Shown: positions 1 through 5,589, counted from the first letter of the stretch. The stretch: DNA of 5,589 nucleotides from Euryarchaeota archaeon UBA346 (GCA_002496355.1 DAJP01000015.1:1-5589), one strand, 5' to 3'. Notes: generated from the letters alone by a model not told the origin. Numbers and translations are program-made.

Positions 1-62
1 CCAGTAGTTCCGAAAGTAAGGAGGGGGGCATGGGAATTCTGACAAAAATATACACTGAATGA
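1..62 (+). other. possible 3' end of an upstream gene
   Basis: A frame is open from position 3 to a TGA at 60-62 and encodes about 19 residues ending MGILTKIYTE. It could be the end of a gene that starts outside the window. A second frame is also open from position 1 to a TGA at 40-42, ending RRGAWEF, so the true frame cannot be decided. The stop at 60-62 overlaps an ATG at 59-61 in another frame. That suggests either translational coupling to the next small frame or a frameshifted gene. No family is recognised. Confidence 0.2.
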
Positions 63-169
63 TTTACTACGATTTGCCTGACGGGCTAAAAGATGTTGAT
101 AGTGAGATGAAAACGTGGTTTGTTATGGAAAAATATGATGGAAATTACTGTTGTAATCTAATCCTTTGA
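59..169 (+). CDS. small hypothetical reading frame, 36 aa
   Basis: ATG at 59-61 to TGA at 167-169 gives a 36-residue peptide beginning MIYYDLPDGLKDVD and ending NYCCNLIL. The composition is protein-like (mixed acidic, aromatic and hydrophobic residues), which is why it is listed. The start overlaps the preceding stop as ATGA, and no Shine-Dalgarno sequence is visible. It ends just before the probable left end of the insertion sequence. It may be an intact microprotein, the tail of a gene broken by a frameshift near 60, or chance. No family is recognised and no function can be assigned. Confidence 0.25.
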   Translation: MIYYDLPDGLKDVDSEMKTWFVMEKYDGNYCCNLIL

Positions 170-181
170 TTGAAAAATATC

Positions 182-196
182 GAGAAGGGCATGGGA
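182..196 (+). repeat. 15-bp motif near the IS left end, repeated at 21-35
   Basis: gagaagggcatggga at 182-196 matches gaggggggcatggga at 21-35 at 13 of 15 positions, with the last ten identical. The copy at 182-196 lies directly beside the transposase stop codon and may belong to the terminal sequence of the insertion sequence. The copy at 21-35 is 161 bp to the left and its similarity does not continue further. Both are G-rich, so chance similarity is possible. Confidence 0.35.
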
Positions 197-229
197 TCAT
201 CCTCCCGGGTCGACTGTATAGAGGATGGT
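196..229. other. inverted repeat (hairpin) at the IS left end
   Basis: catcctc at 198-204 pairs perfectly with gaggatg at 221-227, giving a 7-bp stem, extendable to about 9 bp with one G-T pair, around a 16-base loop. It overlaps the last codons of the transposase gene. On the minus strand a short T run (complement of 175-179) follows about 16 bases downstream, so it could act as a weak transcription terminator or as a structured end of the element. Confidence 0.35.
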
Positions 230-1765
230 GCCGAAGTATTTGGATGTCACCTGGTGATCGTCTTTTATGAATCCGAAAAGGGCGAGGCAGAGGAGGATGT
301 CGGCGAGGATCCAGAGGTTGTAGAGGAGGACGGAGAACATGAAGTAGAAGAGTCTGATGAGGTAGTTCTTGGAGGTGGTTTTGGGCAGGTAGGAGTGTTT
401 CTTGACGCGGTAACTAGTCTCGATTCCCCAGCGTTTTCCGTAGAGGTGGAAGAGTCGTTCGGTGAGGGCGACGTCGTGTTCATCGTAGTGTTCGTTGGTG
501 GCGAACGTATATTTGAGGGTCTCCCCGTTTTCTTTTGTTTCTTGAACAATCACCATTGTGAATGTGGTGTCTGCCAGGGGGAAGTCGGTGATGACGGCGG
601 GGGCGGGTGTGATGTTCAGGATGTTTTTCACGGTGGAGATCTGGGTGCAGGGCATGAGGTATGTGAGGTGGTGGTGTTGGAAGAGTTTGATGGAGTCTGA
701 GTCGAAGAACCCTCGGTCCACGTAGAGTCTGTTGATTTTGATTCGTTCCTGGGCGTAGGTGAGGAGTGTCTCCAGGATCTTTTTTTTGTTATCAAATGGT
801 CCGATGGGGACAGCGAGCAGGGTGAAGCGTTTTGTTGTCTCAACGATGGTGATGGTGGCGAACTTGTAGCATTTTGTGGTGCCGCGTTCCGGCTTCTTCC
901 CAACAACCATGAGGGTGCTTCGGTCGCCGTAGTAGTACCATTCAGTGAAGTCAATCGCGACATCATACTTTTTGCGTGTATCGAAGAGGTTCGCAGTTTT
1001 CGTCATCTCCCAAATGACTTCAAAGAGAGTGGTGAACATCCGATGGAGGTCCTGGTACTGTTGGTAGTGTTTCAGATGGTAGAGGAGGGTGTCTGCATCT
1101 GGGTTATGTGGTCCCTTAAGTTCTTTGAAGGTTTTGCTCCCGTTCTCCGCAAAATCCTGGGTGAGTCCGAGGTGGATGAGGAGGTCGATGTAATGGTTTT
1201 TCGTGTAGATGGCATTGTGGTGGAGGTGGAGGTCGATGAAGGGTGCGACGCGTTTTTTGAAGAGTCGGCAGAGGTCCTGAGTTTTGTCTTTCTTGAGGTG
1301 GTAGTGGTTGCGTTCTTTGGTCTCTTTCTGAGGAAGCTCTGGTGCTAGGGTGGTGATCTCCAGGAGGATGCCGAATTTCTCTGAGATTTCTTCAATCTTG
1401 GATGCCATGTATATGATGGTGTCTTTGGTTGTTTGGTCCAGGATGTGGTTGTTGAAGTAGCCGATGTGAGCGCGGTTGGGTGTCTGGGTGAACCCGAGTT
1501 TGAATTTATCGGAGGGGTTTCTTTTCAAGTGTTTGGTGAGTTTGGTGTAGAATCGTATGTGTTTGAGGTGTTGGTAGACGGTGAGTTTAAGGAGGGAGTC
1601 GTAGGTGAATTTGATCTTGCGGTATTTTGGTTGTGGTAACGAGGTGAGGTCGAGTGCTTTGAGGTAGTCTGCGATGGTGATGGTTTTGGTTCCGTTGAAT
1701 TTCTCGAAGGTTTTATAAATCTCATGATCTATGGTTTGTTTGGAGATCTGTGTGCTTGTTGGCAT
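197..1765 (-). CDS. ISH3-family DDE transposase, 522 aa
   Basis: This is the transposase that would cut and reinsert the element. The family uses an RNase H-fold catalytic core with two aspartates and one glutamate. The core is visible: D272 in AIDFTEWYYYGD, D350 in LYVDRGFFDSD, and E449 in YGKRWGIETSYRVKK, the last being the Y-R-K/R signature typical of IS4-type enzymes. The WYYYGD stretch after the first aspartate is characteristic of ISH3. The roughly 270 residues before the core are basic, rich in Lys, His and Thr, and probably bind DNA. The protein is longer than the roughly 390 residues usual for haloarchaeal ISH3 enzymes. The start is an ATG at 1763-1765; a weak AGGA (complement of 1775-1778) lies 9 bases upstream. 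No stop or frameshift interrupts it, so it appears intact. Its coding strand is rich in A and C and very poor in G, unlike the neighbouring genes. Confidence 0.93.
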   Translation of the reverse strand: MPTSTQISKQTIDHEIYKTFEKFNGTKTITIADYLKALDLTSLPQPKYRKIKFTYDSLLKLTVYQHLKHIRFYTKLTKHLKRNPSDKFKLGFTQTPNRAHIGYFNNHILDQTTKDTIIYMASKIEEISEKFGILLEITTLAPELPQKETKERNHYHLKKDKTQDLCRLFKKRVAPFIDLHLHHNAIYTKNHYIDLLIHLGLTQDFAENGSKTFKELKGPHNPDADTLLYHLKHYQQYQDLHRMFTTLFEVIWEMTKTANLFDTRKKYDVAIDFTEWYYYGDRSTLMVVGKKPERGTTKCYKFATITIVETTKRFTLLAVPIGPFDNKKKILETLLTYAQERIKINRLYVDRGFFDSDSIKLFQHHHLTYLMPCTQISTVKNILNITPAPAVITDFPLADTTFTMVIVQETKENGETLKYTFATNEHYDEHDVALTERLFHLYGKRWGIETSYRVKKHSYLPKTTSKNYLIRLFYFMFSVLLYNLWILADILLCLALFGFIKDDHQVTSKYFGTILYTVDPGG

Positions 1766-1778
1766 TCAGGTGTTTCCT

Positions 1779-1809
1779 GCCAGGGGTGAGCGTCGAAACT
1801 TCCCTTGGC
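1779..1809. other. hairpin at the IS right end / transposase leader
   Basis: gccaggg at 1779-1785 pairs with cccttggc at 1802-1809 with one bulged T (1805), giving a 7-bp stem plus one further T-A pair, around a loop of 16 bases. It lies 14 bases upstream of the transposase start codon, so in the transcript it would fold just before the ribosome binding region. It also coincides with the probable right end of the element. A role in keeping transposase translation low or in transposase recognition is inferred only. Confidence 0.35.
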
Positions 1810-1834
1810 AATTACTTATTAAATATATTACTAA

Positions 1835-1894
1835 TAAAGTATATACTTTAAAAGTATATAAATATTTTCTCGTAATATACCATAAATTTATATA
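1835..1894 (+). promoter_or_regulatory. AT-rich promoter with palindrome and repeated GTATATA units
   Basis: taaagtatatacttta at 1835-1850 is a perfect 16-bp palindrome. Its half aaagtatata recurs at 1851-1860, 15 bp on, and the reverse unit tatatac is at 1889-1895. The most likely TATA box for the zinc-ribbon gene is tttatata at 1887-1894, which puts transcription initiation about 25-28 bp on, almost exactly at the ATG at 1920. tatataaata at 1855-1864 is an alternative upstream TATA box. The palindrome next to TATA elements could be an operator, possibly for the downstream protein itself; that is inference. Confidence 0.5.
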
Positions 1895-1919
1895 CTATAA
1901 AATAATATATTCCATACGA

Positions 1920-2069
1920 ATGGGGAAAATCAAAATCACAGTGAATGGATTCAGATGTGAGCGATGCGGGCATGAATGGATACCGCGTGAGAAAAAAGAA
2001 TATCCAAAAGTATGTCCGAAATGTAAGAGCCCCTACTGGGATATACCCCGAAAAAAACCTGTGAAATAA
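1920..2069 (+). CDS. small zinc-ribbon protein, 49 aa
   Basis: A compact protein with two zinc-binding knuckles: C13-x2-C16 in CERCGHEW and C32-x2-C35 in CPKCKSPYW, separated by 15 residues, with a basic tail (IPRKKPVK). The CxxCGHxW...CPxCxSPYW pattern is that of a widespread family of tiny zinc-ribbon proteins in archaea and bacteria whose role is not established; DNA or RNA binding is the usual guess. The frame stays open 189 bases further upstream, but the ATG at 1920 is chosen because the upstream part is AT-rich promoter sequence and would translate to an unlikely peptide. There is no Shine-Dalgarno sequence, and a TATA box lies 26-33 bases upstream, which fits a leaderless mRNA. The gene stands alone: a divergently oriented transposase is on the left and a convergent gene on the right. 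The 106-bp gap after it has only short T runs and no clear terminator. Confidence 0.85.
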   Translation: MGKIKITVNGFRCERCGHEWIPREKKEYPKVCPKCKSPYWDIPRKKPVK

Positions 2070-2175
2070 TATCCAATATGAAGCTGTTTTCGTGTCATTG
2101 TTTCATTGGCTATTCAACAGACAGTTCTTTCAGAATATATTGTTCTGCTTTACCTGGAAATAATCAATTGTGTTT

Positions 2176-4077
2176 TTAGAAAAACTTTAACAAACTTATT
2201 CGTGCAACGCTAGATCTGCCATCATTAGATTCTGCCCAGACAGAGATATCGTAAAAACCAATACCTCTCTCGTTCCAGACCCATTCATATGGTGCTTCAT
2301 AATCAGAATATTTATACCAAGAATCAATATAAAATGAGACATGGTCAATTCCGACGTCTTCTTGGAAAGCCTCGGCCTTAATAGTGATTTTTCCTATAAC
2401 TACGATACGTTTTTTCATTGAAAAAAGTTTATGATCCGATACATACAACCCCTTCTCCGGAGAGGTGATTTGTACTGTCGGGGCAGATGTTCCAACCGTC
2501 ACATTCGCGGTATCGCTACTACTATTTCCCTCACCATCAATCAAGGTTAATATGGTGATGTATTCTCCAGGTCTTGAATAGATATATGTCGGATGTTCTA
2601 CATTTGAGATATTTCCATCACCGAAATCCCAGTGAAAAGTATAGGGAAGCGCCCCACCAAACGTCGTGCACATAAATGAAATTGGTTCTAAAGCGTAGCC
2701 ACTGTAAGGCCCCCCTGCATCGACAGAGAGCGGGGCGTCACCGAACGCATGGAGATACCCCCAGGTAAGAGTACCATCATGATTCCGCCAAGATGAACCG
2801 ACATAAATCGAGCTATTCTCATCTATACCGGGTGATGAAAGCACAGCAACGTTAGAAATAAGTTTCTTCCATTTTATCGTCCCATCAGGATTCACCGCAA
2901 CAATACAAATTCCTGCGCTCACATAAATTGTGCCATCCGCAGAGAGTGAAGGTGATGTACCATAGACATCTCCACCGACATCAAGACTCCATTTCAGAGT
3001 ACCATTTGGGTAGAACGCCCGTAATACCTCTGTTCCTACATAGAGCGTCCCATCAGTTGCGATCGCCGCGGATGCAGCGGCAACCTCTTCTCCAGTATTT
3101 ACTTTCCAAATCAATGTTCCATCAGGATTTAGAGCATAAAGAAACCCATCGAATGAAGGGATATAGACCGTTCCATCTGGTGCGATGGAGGGATGTCCCT
3201 TGATAACCCCGCCAGTAAGATATCGCCAACGAAGAGTACCATTCGGATTAATAGCATACAAATAATTATCACCGGAACCAATGTAAATGGTACTATCCTC
3301 ACCGATAGCGGGATCCGATGTTGCTTTATCTCCTGCATCATACCACCATTTTTCCGATCCATCAGGATTTATCGCATAAAGATTGCCACTTGAATGACCA
3401 AGATAAATCGTCCCATCATCGCCAATAGCTGGAGAAGAATGAAACTCCCCGCTACGACGTATCTGCCATTTCAATGAACCATTCTGATTAAGAGCAGAAA
3501 GATACCCATCCCAGTCACCAACATAGATAGTACCATCATTAGCAATCGCAGGTGTTGACCAAATAACTCCTGGAACATGGTACTTCCATTGAAGGGTCCC
3601 ATTCGGATAGAGCGCATAAAGATAATGATCACCACCCATACTTCCAAAATAAACAATTCCATTGTTGTCGATAACAGCACCTGATTCAACTGTACCTGCA
3701 TCTATTGAAGTTTTAAATCGCCATTTCTCTGTACCGGGATTATTCGCGGTGCTGATTGGACTCTGACTGGTGTGATATGTATCATGGCAGCTCATCGGCC
3801 ATGAGGAATTCATCAAACCATCATTAGACTCTTGATGACTATTACTCCCAACAAATCCAGAAGATAATTCTTCAATCTGAAAAGAAACTGTAGGTATTGC
3901 TTGTAATTTATCGTCGTAGATATTCCACGATTCTTCATACAGATAACAATCATTTTCATATTGTATCGAATGTATCGTTTTTCTCAAAGAAGTTGATAAG
4001 ATTGAATCAGTCGTTGGAATAACAAGAATCAATAAGACACAAATTCCTAAGAGACATCTCCGATTAATTTTTTTCAT
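2176..4077 (-). CDS. secreted PQQ-like eight-bladed propeller protein with PKD and Ig-like domains, 633 aa
   Basis: A predicted exported protein. Residues 1-25 form a signal peptide (basic KKINRR, then a hydrophobic stretch 9-20). WPMSCHDTYHTSQSP (93-107) resembles the WPM..HD..HTG entry motif of PQQ-like propellers. Residues 119-447 contain eight repeats of about 40 residues with the pattern SPAI..DGTIY.G...LYA.NP.GTL.W. Their key tryptophans are 119, 164, 204, 244, 284, 324, 363 and 403, so strand closure by the N-terminal W119 segment is likely. A PKD domain follows (about 449-530, with WDFGDG at 483-488), then an Ig-like domain (about 533-632, with VSFYID and PYEWVW). No catalytic residues or transmembrane C-terminus are seen, so a binding, scaffold or adhesion role outside the cell is inferred. 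The propeller need not bind PQQ. The start at 4075-4077 is supported by an AAGGA ribosome site 8 bases upstream. It is divergent from the next secreted protein. Confidence 0.9.
   Translation of the reverse strand: MKKINRRCLLGICVLLILVIPTTDSILSTSLRKTIHSIQYENDCYLYEESWNIYDDKLQAIPTVSFQIEELSSGFVGSNSHQESNDGLMNSSWPMSCHDTYHTSQSPISTANNPGTEKWRFKTSIDAGTVESGAVIDNNGIVYFGSMGGDHYLYALYPNGTLQWKYHVPGVIWSTPAIANDGTIYVGDWDGYLSALNQNGSLKWQIRRSGEFHSSPAIGDDGTIYLGHSSGNLYAINPDGSEKWWYDAGDKATSDPAIGEDSTIYIGSGDNYLYAINPNGTLRWRYLTGGVIKGHPSIAPDGTVYIPSFDGFLYALNPDGTLIWKVNTGEEVAAASAAIATDGTLYVGTEVLRAFYPNGTLKWSLDVGGDVYGTSPSLSADGTIYVSAGICIVAVNPDGTIKWKKLISNVAVLSSPGIDENSSIYVGSSWRNHDGTLTWGYLHAFGDAPLSVDAGGPYSGYALEPISFMCTTFGGALPYTFHWDFGDGNISNVEHPTYIYSRPGEYITILTLIDGEGNSSSDTANVTVGTSAPTVQITSPEKGLYVSDHKLFSMKKRIVVIGKITIKAEAFQEDVGIDHVSFYIDSWYKYSDYEAPYEWVWNERGIGFYDISVWAESNDGRSSVARISLLKFF
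2737..3723 (-). repeat. tandem degenerate 120-bp repeats encoding the propeller blades
   Basis: Eight in-frame units, about 120 bp each (spacings between key tryptophans of 45, 40, 40, 40, 40, 39 and 40 codons), encode the propeller. Similarity is visible in the DNA: on the plus strand ccatcaggattt followed by a gcataaag segment appears near 3119 and again near 3359, exactly two units apart. Related versions occur near 3240, 3480 and 3600. The last unit (about residues 410-447) is altered by an inserted loop holding W439. Confidence 0.85.
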
Positions 4078-4085
4078 AAATTCTT

Positions 4086-4124
4086 TCCTTGATTCTAAAC
4101 ATATAATTCATATTCTATTTATAG
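4086..4124 (-). promoter_or_regulatory. promoter and ribosome site of the propeller gene
   Basis: On the minus strand, ctataaata (complement of 4116-4124) is a good archaeal TATA box with a purine-rich stretch just upstream. Initiation about 25 bases on would give a leader of roughly 15 bases. That leader contains AAGGA (complement of 4086-4090), 8 bases before the ATG at 4077. Confidence 0.55.
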
Positions 4125-4198
4125 ATTTCTATCCAATAAAACACAATGTTAACATAATAATATCTTTACATTAGTGATAATTCTAATTAAAATACTGG

Positions 4199-4262
4199 AA
4201 AAAAAAAAAAAAACTATTTAAATTCATATATGTTACTTATTTCTCATTAATAGGGGAGTTGA
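4199..4262 (+). promoter_or_regulatory. promoter and strong ribosome site of the PA-like gene
   Basis: A run of 15 A (4199-4213) is followed by a TATA-like tatttaaat at 4215-4223, so initiation is expected near 4242-4248. ggagttga at 4255-4262 matches the archaeal Shine-Dalgarno GGAGGTGA at 7 of 8 positions and lies 6 bases before the ATG at 4269. The strong ribosome site contrasts with the leaderless zinc-ribbon gene in the same window. The palindrome atgttaacat at 4146-4155, between the two promoters, is a possible shared operator site but is short. Confidence 0.55.
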
Positions 4263-4268
4263 AAAAAA

Positions 4269-5589
4269 ATGAGAGGAAAGAAAATTGCATCATTTTTGTT
4301 ATGCATATTGGTAGGAACGAGCGGAATAGTACTCATACCAAAAAACTCAGATGTACGAGCAGATGGTTATCAAAACACTAGTGGAGAAAACGAAATTGGT
4401 CTCAACACCACCTATGTCTGGGAGCTGGTAAAACGATTTGGAAATGTAACGTTTGATGCTGATTGGTCGGAGGAGAATAACATACCGAAAGGACGATCGT
4501 GGGCAACGGCAGGAGAAAATTATACTATCGATAATATATTAATTAATGAATGGAGGAATTTTACGAATCCAGCATTCGATGAGTATCAGAAATTACTCAT
4601 AGGACCAATCGATAAAGAACCATATAAGGATAGACTTTATTCAAACAAGATTGTCATAAAAGATTTTGATTTAACTATTGAAAATCCCGAAAAAATTATC
4701 CCGAATAGTGAAATGTTCCCCATAGGTATCGGTTGGAGCGAAGATAATATTTTAAACCATACCTATGGATTTTATAATGTAGATATATTAGAAAAAAATC
4801 TCTTTGCAAATGATTTTTTAGGTGAATCTTTTTTTCCTAATCGTCTAAATGTATCCGTACAGTTCTTGAATAGTGATACTCTCTTTGGTGGTTCTCCTGT
4901 ATATCTCTCGCAGGATGACCCTGTTCCAGAAGACCAAGATGGTCTGGTGTTCATCATGAATGAAACAGAGGACTGCGAGGATAAGCTAGATAATATTACA
5001 GATGCCTCGGCATGTATATTGATTAAAGGTAATTCTTTTTACAGTTATGAACAAGCCGATGAAAAACAATTTTCGATATTGCGCGTGGATGAGACTGATG
5101 ATAATCTTTCAGAGATACTATTAAAGATGGAAAATGGTTCTGAGTTTTTCGTTGATAATCTCTATGATTCAAATAGATTAGTCTTCACTAATTTAAGTGA
5201 TGTTACTTGTATACCTGAGGGTCTAATCTGGGTTTTTGTTATACAAAGAACCGCTCCCTCAGATCCACGATCGCGTGAACTTAGAGTTGTGGAGAATTAT
5301 TTAGGATCTCTTAATGGATATTATTACGATTTCTATCGATTACAATTATCGCATAAATTTTGGTATCGAGTTCATGAAATATGGGGGATTACGAGAGGTT
5401 GTCTAGGTTATATTTTATCTGATTATACGAATACTCATTTTATGACTCATACTGTAAAAGGTTGGAATTGGTTCTCAGATGCGTACAGTGACAGATGGTG
5501 GTTACCAACTTTTTCAGTTAATAAATCAATTGGGGATTTTTTATTAGAACATCATAACACTGTGAAAGTCACTGGTTCGATAGAACAAG
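4269..5589 (+). CDS. large secreted protein with PA-like segments (3' end outside window)
   Basis: Open from ATG 4269 to the window edge, 440 residues, with no stop. The start is fixed by a near-consensus ribosome site. Residues 1-31 form a signal peptide (RGKK, hydrophobic 6-23, likely cleavage after VRA). Two parts resemble protease-associated (PA) domains. In the first (about 205-295), DGLVFIMNETEDCEDKLDN and SACILIKG mimic the strand-helix-strand of PA. In the second (about 375-440), RGCLGYILSDYTNTHF is followed by LPTFSVNKSIGDFLLE, the usual PA closing segment. PA domains are often inserted in exported M28 or subtilisin-type peptidases, so a C-terminal peptidase domain past the window edge is possible. 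None is visible here, and no metal or catalytic motif is seen. Thirteen N-x-S/T sequons point to a heavily glycosylated surface or secreted protein. It is divergent from, and possibly co-regulated with, the propeller gene. The exact family is not recognised. Confidence 0.85.
   Translation, partial: MRGKKIASFLLCILVGTSGIVLIPKNSDVRADGYQNTSGENEIGLNTTYVWELVKRFGNVTFDADWSEENNIPKGRSWATAGENYTIDNILINEWRNFTNPAFDEYQKLLIGPIDKEPYKDRLYSNKIVIKDFDLTIENPEKIIPNSEMFPIGIGWSEDNILNHTYGFYNVDILEKNLFANDFLGESFFPNRLNVSVQFLNSDTLFGGSPVYLSQDDPVPEDQDGLVFIMNETEDCEDKLDNITDASACILIKGNSFYSYEQADEKQFSILRVDETDDNLSEILLKMENGSEFFVDNLYDSNRLVFTNLSDVTCIPEGLIWVFVIQRTAPSDPRSRELRVVENYLGSLNGYYYDFYRLQLSHKFWYRVHEIWGITRGCLGYILSDYTNTHFMTHTVKGWNWFSDAYSDRWWLPTFSVNKSIGDFLLEHHNTVKVTGSIEQ

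Larger units (their letters stand above)
182..1809 (-). mobile_element. insertion sequence of the ISH3 family (ends approximate)
   Basis: The element is defined by a single complete DDE transposase gene filling almost all of it. Composition changes at both sides: the interior is about half G+C, while the flanks are clearly AT-richer. The ends are not firmly placed. The left end is put near 182-196 and the right end near 1801-1809 because ggcatggga (188-196) and the reverse complement of 1801-1809, gccaaggga, match at 7 of 9 positions. No convincing target-site duplication was found outside these points, so the element may be longer or shorter by tens of bases. The transposase is uninterrupted, so the element could still be active. 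Confidence 0.7.

Noticed and set aside
204..214. Adjacent SmaI and SalI-like sites (cccgggtcgac), suggesting a cloning-vector remnant
   Set aside because: They lie inside the last codons of the intact transposase gene and no vector sequence flanks them; coincidence is enough.
170..1639. Several long plus-strand open frames opposite the transposase gene (for example 170-700, 1043-1348, 1433-1639)
   Set aside because: They are rich in Val, Gly and Glu in low-complexity style, lack ribosome sites, and are explained by the strong G bias of the strand opposite the transposase.
1731..1919. Upstream extension of the zinc-ribbon frame to 112 residues
   Set aside because: The extra 63 codons run through the start of the transposase gene and AT-rich promoter sequence, giving an implausible Lys/Tyr/Ile-rich peptide; the ATG at 1920 fits the TATA box.
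2073..2147. Possible terminator hairpins between the convergent genes (2073-2109 with a bulge, and cagaa/ttctg at 2131-2147)
   Set aside because: Stems are short or bulged and not followed by a clear T run on either strand.
2928..3701. Open frames on both strands inside the propeller repeats
   Set aside because: Their repeated structure follows the 120-bp periodicity of the propeller gene; they are shadows of it and have no start signals of their own.
2737..3723. The 120-bp periodicity as a CRISPR or non-coding tandem array
   Set aside because: The units are in frame, diverged, lack spacers, and encode regular propeller blades with conserved Trp and DGTIY motifs.
4772..4957. Minus-strand 61-residue frame within the PA-like gene
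   Set aside because: It lies antisense inside a longer, well-supported coding region and has no recognisable domain or start signal.

Overview
The window looks archaeal, most likely from a euryarchaeal or Thermoplasmatota-type lineage known mainly from environmental genomes. This is inferred from gene content and signals. There are TATA boxes about 25-30 bp upstream of predicted transcript starts, one apparently leaderless gene, an ISH3-type transposase (a family best known from archaea), a small archaeal-style zinc-ribbon protein, and large secreted proteins rich in N-glycosylation sequons with PQQ-type propeller, PKD and Ig-like modules. No rRNA or tRNA is present to settle the taxonomy.

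Layout. Positions 1-181 hold only short, overlapping reading frames of uncertain status, probably the remnant or end of a host gene. Positions about 182-1809 are an insertion sequence with one long minus-strand DDE transposase gene (197-1765). It is more GC-rich than its surroundings and its coding strand is strikingly poor in G. Positions 1810-1919 are a very AT-rich promoter region with a 16-bp perfect palindrome and repeated GTATATA units. It leads into a 49-residue zinc-ribbon gene (1920-2069, plus strand) whose start codon sits where transcription should begin. After a 106-bp convergent gap, a 633-residue secreted protein runs on the minus strand (2176-4077). It has a signal peptide, an eight-bladed PQQ-like beta-propeller, a PKD domain and a C-terminal Ig-like domain.

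A 191-bp divergent intergenic region (4078-4268) carries a promoter and ribosome binding site for each side. It leads into a second large secreted protein (4269 to beyond 5589, plus strand), of which 440 residues are seen. That protein has a signal peptide, 13 sequons and two segments resembling protease-associated (PA) domains. Its C-terminus, where any catalytic domain would lie, is outside the window.

How the genes relate: the two secreted proteins share one divergent promoter region and both are predicted to be exported and glycosylated, so a joint extracellular role (surface binding, or degradation of external protein) is a reasonable but unproven inference. The insertion sequence is a separate, mobile component. 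There is no CRISPR array, RNA gene or recognisable defence system in the window.
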